Of a stretch of DNA of 39,258 nucleotides, positions 33,601 to 39,258 are shown piece after piece. A program made the position numbers and the translations under genes. Under the pieces are notes generated by a model. The model was not told where the DNA came from. It ran no database searches and was given only the letters and a program-made list of their open reading frames with translations. This DNA comes from Bacillota bacterium (lineage in GTDB: Bacteria; Vulcanimicrobiota; JAJTBE01): assembly GCA_021287065.1 (NCBI GenBank), contig JAJTBE010000204.1:1-39258 (forward strand). The letters are read 5' to 3'. Position 1 is the first letter of the stretch; every line of letters begins with the position of its first letter.

Positions 33601-34562
33601 CTGAACTGCTGGTATGTATTTCCTGATTCAACAGCAAGTTTATTGGCTTTTTTAATAAATTCGCAAGCTTTTTCCAAGTCCCCCTTATCCTCAAGAAAAG
33701 AACCTATCCAGATAAGTATATCTGATTGTTTACCTTTGTTTCCCATAGACGAGGCAAGGGCAAGGGCAGCAAATGCATGGGACAATGAAGGCTTCTTTTC
33801 CTCATCTGCTTTAAGTTCTGCATAAGTCTGAAGTATCAGAAGCTGGAGATAAAGAGCAGGGCATTCTGCAGATTTCATCTGGATTTCCGCAAGTTTTCCG
33901 CCGGCTTTTTCAAAATCTCTTTTTGCAGCAAGCATTCTGACAAGGCCGCATACAGATGTAACTTCCGAGTAAATATCATTTTCATCTGAAGATAACTTCG
34001 CCGCTTCTTCAAAGTTTTTTATGGAAAGGTCAAAATCTTCCTTAGTTTTCAGAAGCTTTCCACGGGTGATGTAAAAACGGATGTTTGTGTTTTTACTGAA
34101 GCTTTTTCTGTCGGCCTGTTCCAGTTCATCCATTAATTCCCAGGCTTTGTCATAAGCTTTTCTCTCGCAGTAAGCTTCGGTGAGTTTTGTTCTGAAAAAG
34201 AAAAGAAGCTCATTTTTCTGTTTTTCGGACAAATCGGATTTATCATACTGAGATAATAAATCCAGACTCTTTTGAGCAGCAATAATTGCATTGTTATAAT
34301 CAGCGGTTTCAAACCGGCACCGATACTGAAGAAGCAGAGAATTGAGCTGAGTTTTAATGTCGCCGGTTTTCACTGCAGAAGTAAAAGCCTCGTCCAGAGT
34401 TTTTAAGGCGGATGTATAATCGGAATTGCCGATTAAATCATCTGCTTTGTGCAGTAAATTCCCGGCGCTGTTCTCATCTGCCTGAACCGGAAGGAGCAGG
34501 GAAATGATCATAAATAACAACAAGCCCCCGGTATTTGCAATTTTCCTGTAATCCGGCAACAT
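30642..34562 (-). CDS. Secreted TPR-CHAT protein (caspase-like peptidase fold)
   Basis: A 1306-residue protein. The signal peptide spans 1-28 (hydrophobic core LLLFMIISLLLPVQA). Many tetratricopeptide repeats follow from about 30 to 850 (patterns such as DYTSALKTLDEAF and KNYQEAFRVNLLGLDCA). A coiled linker leads to a C-terminal CHAT domain from about 1000 to 1306. The CHAT dyad is visible: His1173 in HIATHSH and Cys1216 in VLSSCES, followed by GTAFGMAGASSVIASLWKV and YYWGAFILTGDW. CHAT domains are caspase/separase-like cysteine peptidases. The ATG at 34562 has AAAGGAG 5 bases upstream and beats the ATG ten codons earlier. It lies 61 bases behind the S9 peptidase gene. Target unknown. Confidence 0.9.
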   Translation of the reverse strand: MLPDYRKIANTGGLLLFMIISLLLPVQADENSAGNLLHKADDLIGNSDYTSALKTLDEAFTSAVKTGDIKTQLNSLLLQYRCRFETADYNNAIIAAQKSLDLLSQYDKSDLSEKQKNELLFFFRTKLTEAYCERKAYDKAWELMDELEQADRKSFSKNTNIRFYITRGKLLKTKEDFDLSIKNFEEAAKLSSDENDIYSEVTSVCGLVRMLAAKRDFEKAGGKLAEIQMKSAECPALYLQLLILQTYAELKADEEKKPSLSHAFAALALASSMGNKGKQSDILIWIGSFLEDKGDLEKACEFIKKANKLAVESGNTYQQFRSAYELLGASSDYGLKPVFEEAKGMLLAAGDASPFVYDRLSSAYYTARAIQYTEKKLDLAEKLTIDLIEQSEKQQQHKMQVQSLYILGNIYISKARYEDAIVCYRKAIEVYGKLPPQKEYMDKYFFVYCTKTYLLNSIGTAYLLLNDYGKATQVFRDSIVADTSRDAAFIRMWPRTSLLAVCLLSYDFSSAREVIIDSLRDFKTIKNPIKRAVAYNMLITFLSGFSKQRGINNTDFLNQSESSSPGSIIKEKFFSNAELVKEFEDAYKDWIKYSEERNDYSSLSLAYVFQGFLFSTINKDTEALDSINKGIEYAKTSNISRFEGIGYIYLSDLYIKQKNYQEAFRVNLLGLDCAKKNGDHESEYRSLIYLGLISKQLNKPDLAEKYIKQALEKCAQTGYTNFKGSTLIILSNLYYMEKKYYESQQLILEALKIFRKTGERSRTAYCLFAAARNYRYLNSGKEEIPSLYKEAYELYLSLGSMFELRDVAISYGEWLLSEGREKEALDVYLKAIDAFIGWRDKLPAYTGRDKLVDIRENRILFEGAVNLLIKFNRYEEALKYLSLSKSVELVDSFNAAEIKTGDPAGQQLLVKIDDLKSRMILLSRQIEDEKDLKRKQSLSGILASTREDFFRAMNEIRSKNPDLEQLLAVRGTELASLQKVIPSDCVLVEYYPSGEKLYIFIVTSGSLKIRQIEIKRERLYEAVKNYRLAILEKQDINSEKFVSERQFLYSCLIGSIKDEIADKRNVLAVPGGMLWYLPLETLGAEKDKYFLQEKNVSYISSSSVLTGGNRNNTSAVLAAFGAPSGSGLPFSAEEVKNIGGIYPGSFIFIGENATKANFMKAAPKSSMIHIATHSHLDKKDINNSFISFAGADGTLKLGEIYGIHLPASSLVVLSSCESALGDDAPGAEFASLGTAFGMAGASSVIASLWKVEDSSCSVLFSEFYKNLKMGKSRSESLRLAKLKLLSSPATAHPYYWGAFILTGDWR

Positions 34563-34623
34563 ATCCGCTCCTTTCGGCTCCTGCAGCTTCATTTTGATGA
34601 TCCGCTAAATAATTAATCAGGGA

Positions 34624-36537
34624 TTAAGGTTCCACATCCTCAGGATCATCCATATTCAGACCTTTACAATATTTCTCCAGAAACATAAATGTCATTTCCA
34701 TTGATTCAAGATCATTTTCCGGTTCATAAAAACCATGAGGTTCGTTGGCAAAGAATTTTACCTTATGGAATTTCCCTTCGATTTTCATCTTTTCAATCAT
34801 CAGTTCTGACATAAGAGGCACTACCCGGGGATCTTTTTTTCCATGCTGAATCATCACCGGATCCTGAATATTCTCTGTAAAATAGAGAGGTGAACCTCTT
34901 TTGTATTTATCTCTGTTTAATTCGGGATCGCCCATTTCCTTATGAAGGTCAAGTCTGCCGGGACGATCGCCATGCCTGTATGATTCGGAAAGTTCGGAAT
35001 CGCCATAAAGAGCAACACCGCAGCAGAATTCGCCAGGGGCTTTTGTCATGCCGCAAAGAGTCATATAACCACCATAGGATCCCCCATGTATGGCGACTTT
35101 TTCCTGATCTACGAAACCGAGGGACACAAGGTATTTTTTCGCATCAATTACATCAAACAGATCCTTGTTGCCCCACTCCCCGTCATTTGCTTTCTGGAAG
35201 GCGAGGCCATAACCTGTGCTTCCTCTGAAATCGACTCCAAAAACCACATATCCTTCCTGTGCAAGAAACGAAGAAAAAGGTTCAAAACCGTAACCATACT
35301 GCCATGTAGGGCCGCCATGGGCTATTATTACAGCCGGGTATTTTTTGCCTTTTATCATATTACGGGGTTTATAAAGATATCCATGAATAACGAGTCCATC
35401 TCTCGCCTTAAAGTTTACATATTCGGGAATTATAAAATCCGAAGGTTTAAGCCCCTGAGTAAAGGAGGATGTAATCTCCCTTACCTCTGAACCATCTGCC
35501 TTATAAATCCGCAGTGATGCAGGCTGGGAAACCGATGAAAACTGGGCTACTATCTCCTTTGAATCGGGAGTCCAGGCTTCGAAAAAGCAAACACCTTCCT
35601 GTGAGCCGTCTATTCTTACAGGAGTTCCTCCGGTTGAGGCAGCTTTCATAAGCCTTCTCTGTCCCTGAAAATCCTGAAGAAAGCATATCCATTTACCATC
35701 GGGAGACCAGTTTGGCTCAGAGTACTCAAAATTTCCGGCTGAAAGCTGAACTATGTTTGTTCCGTCAGAGTTCATCCTGTAGATGTGATCCCACCCGTTC
35801 CTATTTGAAACAAAAGCAATAAATTTGCCATCGGGGGACCACCTGGGAGTAAGATTGGTTGAGTTATCTCTTAGTGTTATATTTTCATATTTACCATTGC
35901 TTATATCAAACTTATAAATATCACACTTATAACCGTTTTTTTCGTCATAGGCAGTGGCTAATATATATTTACAATCCGGGGACCATTCCAGTGATTCGAA
36001 GTCGTTTGTGATGTTTACAATCCTTCTGAGGCCAGTGCCATCAGGCTTTACAAGCCATATTTGGTCCCATCCTTTTGCTCTGGAGTAAAAGGCAATGTAT
36101 TTTCCATCGGGGGACCACCGGGGTAATTTTGCTCCGGCGCCGTGATTTGTAAGCTTTTGAAGGTTCCTGCCGGTGGCGTCCATGACCCATATTTGATCCT
36201 TTGACACACAGGCAATCCTCTTTCCATCAGGAGACCAGCGGGGATCTTCGAAATCCTGCATCATACCTGTGATTCTGGTTGGTGCACCACCTTTGAGCTT
36301 CATGGAGAAAATCTGATCGTAACCCTTGATATTATTGACATAGATGACATTCCTCCCATCAGGGGACAGATCATAGTTAAAATTCGGTTCGATTGAAGCA
36401 AGATTCTCAAGACTGAGCACATGCTGTTGTTCCTTTGGTACATCTTGCTTTGCCGCTATTGCTGATGGACACATCAAGAAAATGTTCAGCAAAAGTAAAG
36501 AAACTATTACGAAATTACAAGAAAGTTTTATATTCAT
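34624..36537 (-). CDS. Secreted S9-family prolyl oligopeptidase-like peptidase
   Basis: A 637-residue exported peptidase. The signal peptide spans 1-29 (ending CPSAIA-AK). A TolB/PD40 beta-propeller (about 45-350) has repeated WSPDGK motifs at about 101, 141, 185, 233 and 277. An alpha/beta hydrolase domain from about 375 carries Ser487 in GGSYGGYM, Asp569 in GKKDPRV and His601 in EPHGFY. S9 enzymes of this acylaminoacyl/dipeptidyl type cleave short peptides admitted by the propeller. The ATG has GAGGTG 5 bases upstream. It is followed by the TPR-CHAT gene and may be co-transcribed, giving a secreted protease pair. Confidence 0.93.
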   Translation of the reverse strand: MNIKLSCNFVIVSLLLLNIFLMCPSAIAAKQDVPKEQQHVLSLENLASIEPNFNYDLSPDGRNVIYVNNIKGYDQIFSMKLKGGAPTRITGMMQDFEDPRWSPDGKRIACVSKDQIWVMDATGRNLQKLTNHGAGAKLPRWSPDGKYIAFYSRAKGWDQIWLVKPDGTGLRRIVNITNDFESLEWSPDCKYILATAYDEKNGYKCDIYKFDISNGKYENITLRDNSTNLTPRWSPDGKFIAFVSNRNGWDHIYRMNSDGTNIVQLSAGNFEYSEPNWSPDGKWICFLQDFQGQRRLMKAASTGGTPVRIDGSQEGVCFFEAWTPDSKEIVAQFSSVSQPASLRIYKADGSEVREITSSFTQGLKPSDFIIPEYVNFKARDGLVIHGYLYKPRNMIKGKKYPAVIIAHGGPTWQYGYGFEPFSSFLAQEGYVVFGVDFRGSTGYGLAFQKANDGEWGNKDLFDVIDAKKYLVSLGFVDQEKVAIHGGSYGGYMTLCGMTKAPGEFCCGVALYGDSELSESYRHGDRPGRLDLHKEMGDPELNRDKYKRGSPLYFTENIQDPVMIQHGKKDPRVVPLMSELMIEKMKIEGKFHKVKFFANEPHGFYEPENDLESMEMTFMFLEKYCKGLNMDDPEDVEP

Positions 36538-36723
36538 AACTACACCTCACTCTTCTCCTTTATTTATACGCCTTCAAAGGCAAAAACCCTTCCCCGGAAA
36601 TGACCTGAAACAGGGGTTTTGAGGGTTAGGGCAGGAATTATTCGGAAGGAAAACAGAAAAATATTATAAATTATACAGACATAATCACTGCCAAACAGGT
36701 AATCAAAATCAGAAACTGTTTGG

Positions 36724-36732
36724 TGTTATAAT
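36724..36732 (+). promoter_or_regulatory. Extended -10 promoter of the propeller lipoprotein gene
   Basis: TGTTATAAT holds a perfect TATAAT (36727-36732) with the TGn extension, 26 bases before the TTG start at 36759. No -35 match is seen. The same kind of site precedes the permease genes. Confidence 0.55.
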
Positions 36733-36758
36733 ATCTCAATAACGAAAGGAGAACTCAC

Positions 36759-38939
36759 TTGTCAAAAGTAAGAGTAATGCTCACCCTCCTGGTTGTCGCC
36801 CTTCTCGCCCTCGGCTTTGTTGCCGGTTGCGGAAGCAGCAGCGATGACGGCGGCTCGGACAGTTCAACCGGAACAATTACGGGTACTGTAACCGACCAGA
36901 ATTCACAGCCTATTTCAGGTGCACTTTGCACAGTTACAACAACAAGTGCAAAATCAGACTACACAGACACCACCGATGATTCAGGTGTCTACGAAATCAC
37001 CAGCGTACCCGAGGGAACATGGCCTCTCACAATCACTGCTGACGGTTATGTCAGCCAGAGTGAGGACATTACTGTAGTCGGCGGCGACACAACTGAAGTA
37101 CCCGATGTCGAAATGGCCGTTGAAGGTTACGGCAATGTTACCGGAACAGTAACATCAAGCAGCGACAGCTCAGTAATTTCAGGCGCCGCTGTAACAGTCG
37201 GTTCGGTTTCAACAACCAGCGCGACCGACGGAACATACACAGCTGCCGATGTAGCTGCAGGCACACAGACAGTAACTGCCACTGCCACAGGATATACATC
37301 ATACAGCTCAACAGTTACAGTAACAGCAGACGCAACAGTAACCAAGGATATTTCAATGACTGCCAGCTCAACAACATCACCCACCCCTTCACCGGGATAC
37401 GGTAATGTAGCCGGTAAAGTCGTCGATGCCAGCGGTTCAGCTCTCGCCGATGTTACAGTATCACTCCAGAAAGGTACAGCCACAACCGATTCAAACGGCG
37501 CTTATCTTATGGAAAACCTCACCCCCGGCGTCAGAACCCTTGCCTATGCAAAAACCGGTTATGACAGCAAAACCCAGGATGTTACAGTAGAAGCTGATAC
37601 AACAGTTACAGCAACAACCGTAACACTGACAACAACAGCCACAACAGGCGTAACAACATGGGTTTCGAAGAGAATCAACCTTCCCGAGGTTAACGATGCT
37701 TCAGATCCCGATGTATCAAACGACGGCTCAAAAGTAGTATTTGTCAGCAATGGCAATGTTATCGTCAACTGGAACAATCCCTCAACAACACCCTCCCATA
37801 TTTATGTATGGACAAGAGATACCGGAACCATTACCAGAGTTTCAAACAACAATCTGGTTTCAGGTTCAACAGCCGGTGCCAACGGAAACTCAACAGTACC
37901 CGCCATCAGCGGCAATGGTGCTTATGTAGTATTCAAATCAGTTGCTACCGATATTCTCGCAAACGGCCTTGCAACAACCAATAACGGCGACATTTTCATG
38001 GTCAGACTTTCTGACAATGCTATCGCCAGAATTTCAAATGCATCAGCTAATTCAAACAACGGCGGCGGCGCTGCTTCAAACAATCCCAAAATCAGCGGCG
38101 ACGGAACCAAAGTTGTTTTCGAATCACTGGCAACAGACATTGGCAACATCACCCACACCGCAGCTTACAGCCACATTTACTATGTGACAGTAACAGACAT
38201 GGTCCCCGGTGTCAGAAGAATGCTTGACATTACAACAGCATCAGCCGAAGGTATGGATGGAGCTGCTAACCCGGCATCAGCCAATCCTTCAATTTCCTAC
38301 GATGGTGTTTACACAACATTCCAGTCACTGGCAGACAATATCACATCAGCCGGAGCAGGTTATCCCGCTTCAGCAGTTACCCAGATTTTCCGGAATGATA
38401 TCAGCGCTGATCCTTCAACAGGCTGGAACATCCTCGTATCAAAACACAACGGAACAATTGCGGATCTGGCTTGCACAATGCCCGTCATCAGCGAAGGCGG
38501 TTCAAAAATTGCATTCCAGTCAGCATCAACAACCCTTGGCAACTCAACAGCCGCCAACCAGAATGTTTACCTCTGGAACCTCAACAGTGCAGCTCTCACC
38601 TATGTATCAATTCCTCTTTCAGGAACCGTAGGCGACAGCACACAGCCCGTAATGGACAGAACAGGTCAGTATGTTGGATTCCTTTCAACAACAATCGGCC
38701 TCGTATCTGATGTCACCAACAACCTCGCCAGAGTATATGTAAAAGATGTAACCGCCGGAACAAACACCTATACCCTCGTTTCAAGAGGTTCATCAGACCA
38801 GGTACCCGATGTACTCTGCGCAGCACCCGCAATGAGCGGCGACGGCAACTATGTCGTCTGGCAGACAGCAGCCAAGAACCTCACCAATGACAGCTACACA
38901 ACCGGTATTATCGACATCTTCGCAAGAAAATGGAAATAA
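36759..38939 (+). CDS. Lipoprotein with three carboxypeptidase-regulatory-like repeats and a beta-propeller
   Basis: A 726-residue surface or periplasmic lipoprotein. The lipobox is VAGC, giving lipidated Cys24, followed by a Gly/Ser/Asp stretch (25-38). Three beta-sandwich repeats of the CarboxypepD_reg/CnaB-like type lie at about 39-120, 124-201 and 213-291, each with GTVT/GKV, a DG/NG turn and GY. A propeller of TolB/PD40-like repeats (about 300-726) has SNDGSKVVFVS, SGNGAYVVFKS, SGDGTKVVFES and SGDGNYVVWQT. No catalytic site is seen; a binding or adhesion role is likely. The start is TTG, 7 bases after AAGGAG, matching the next gene. Strong terminator behind it. Confidence 0.88.
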   Translation: MSKVRVMLTLLVVALLALGFVAGCGSSSDDGGSDSSTGTITGTVTDQNSQPISGALCTVTTTSAKSDYTDTTDDSGVYEITSVPEGTWPLTITADGYVSQSEDITVVGGDTTEVPDVEMAVEGYGNVTGTVTSSSDSSVISGAAVTVGSVSTTSATDGTYTAADVAAGTQTVTATATGYTSYSSTVTVTADATVTKDISMTASSTTSPTPSPGYGNVAGKVVDASGSALADVTVSLQKGTATTDSNGAYLMENLTPGVRTLAYAKTGYDSKTQDVTVEADTTVTATTVTLTTTATTGVTTWVSKRINLPEVNDASDPDVSNDGSKVVFVSNGNVIVNWNNPSTTPSHIYVWTRDTGTITRVSNNNLVSGSTAGANGNSTVPAISGNGAYVVFKSVATDILANGLATTNNGDIFMVRLSDNAIARISNASANSNNGGGAASNNPKISGDGTKVVFESLATDIGNITHTAAYSHIYYVTVTDMVPGVRRMLDITTASAEGMDGAANPASANPSISYDGVYTTFQSLADNITSAGAGYPASAVTQIFRNDISADPSTGWNILVSKHNGTIADLACTMPVISEGGSKIAFQSASTTLGNSTAANQNVYLWNLNSAALTYVSIPLSGTVGDSTQPVMDRTGQYVGFLSTTIGLVSDVTNNLARVYVKDVTAGTNTYTLVSRGSSDQVPDVLCAAPAMSGDGNYVVWQTAAKNLTNDSYTTGIIDIFARKWK

Positions 38940-38986
38940 GTTTTAAAGTTAGGTAGCTTAACGGAGTAATCCGTAATAAAGTAAAA

Positions 38987-39018
38987 AATCCTCCGGTAAA
39001 CCGGAGGATTTTTTTTTA
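38987..39018 (+). terminator. Rho-independent terminator
   Basis: A perfect 10-base-pair stem AATCCTCCGG/CCGGAGGATT with loop TAAA is followed by eight more T. It ends the propeller lipoprotein transcript and insulates the next lipoprotein gene. Confidence 0.95.
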
Positions 39019-39139
39019 TTAATCGCATTCCAACAAGGATTTTTTCATATTTTCAAACAAATATTTATATTATTCAAAAATGCAGTTGGTTATGATTGTA
39101 TCATAATCCTCCTGCCCAATAAAACTAAGGAGAACGCAC

Positions 39140-39258
39140 TTGTCTAAAGTAAGAGTATTACTCAGCCTTATGGTCGTTGCTCTTCTCGCCCTCGGTTTCA
39201 TCGCCGGTTGCGGAAGCAGCAGTGACGACGGCGGCGGAGACAGCTCAACCGGCACAGT
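39140..39258 (+). CDS. Tandem paralogous lipoprotein, start only (cut by window edge)
   Basis: The first 39 codons show a TTG start with AAGGAG 8 bases upstream, the leader SKVRVLLSLMVVALLALGF and lipobox IAGC (Cys24), then a Gly/Ser/Asp-rich stretch and SSTGT. The leader differs from the preceding gene's at only a few positions, and the ribosome site and TTG are also kept. It is therefore probably another repeat/propeller lipoprotein of the same family. The rest is outside the window. Confidence 0.85.
   Translation, partial: MSKVRVLLSLMVVALLALGFIAGCGSSSDDGGGDSSTGT

Noticed and set aside
30642-34562. CRISPR-linked CHAT effector (Craspase-type)
   Set aside because: It has a Sec signal peptide, and there is no gRAMP, cas gene or CRISPR array in the window.

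Overview
The window is chromosomal DNA from a bacterium I cannot place below domain level. Codon use and base composition are moderate (roughly mid-40s percent GC in genes by eye), TTG and GTG starts with strong Shine-Dalgarno sites are common, and the proteins point to a deep-branching, diderm-like or at least lipoprotein-exporting, motile lineage: a selenocysteine-encoding selD, two FliA/SigD-type (sigma-28) promoters, many PEGA/TPR/propeller secreted proteins and a secreted TPR-CHAT protein. It would fit an uncultured candidate phylum, but no marker here fixes the taxonomy.

Layout. 1-1038: end of an IS66-type transposase, then an AT-rich gap with a small inverted-repeat (MITE-like) element. 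1039-3422: a subtilisin-like protease and a metallophosphoesterase. 2532-9571 (minus): a tightly packed run, small membrane protein - gmk - rpoZ - peptide-binding protein - PEGA/redoxin protein - PEGA protein - TPR/transmembrane/zinc-ribbon protein - metallophosphoesterase, with several overlaps or 0-2 base gaps. 9752-12397: a cysteine-containing conserved protein, a primary-type sigma-70 factor with its own promoter and terminator, and a BsuPI-domain membrane protein. 12539-14561: two paralogous ABC-2-type permeases without an ATPase. 15011-16270: two paralogous zinc-site proteins, each behind a sigma-28 promoter; the first has an HExxH metallopeptidase motif and the second has lost exactly that segment. 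16275-19541: two pentose-phosphate enzymes (fructose-6-phosphate aldolase/transaldolase family and gnd) separated by an island of inverted composite repeats. 19623-22598: four tandem paralogous two-helix membrane proteins with conserved C-terminal tails. 22749-24453: selD (UGA-encoded Sec) and a SAM methyltransferase. 24462-25333: a tandem array of the same composite repeat. 25388-30661: asparaginase, a 784-residue orphan Rossmann-type protein and a PBP2-type transpeptidase. 30642-36537 (minus): an S9 peptidase followed by a 1306-residue secreted TPR-CHAT protein. 36759-39258: two tandem lipoproteins with nearly identical leaders, the second cut by the window end.

How the genes work together is mostly inference: gmk/rpoZ are housekeeping; tal/fsa and gnd belong to sugar-phosphate metabolism; PBP2 belongs to wall elongation; S8, S9 and CHAT proteins give an unusually protease-rich and mostly extracytoplasmic set. 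The strongest candidates for something new are the sigma-28-controlled active/inactive peptidase-like pair, the four-gene membrane-protein array with its conserved tail peptide, and the composite palindromic repeat family that sits only between genes.
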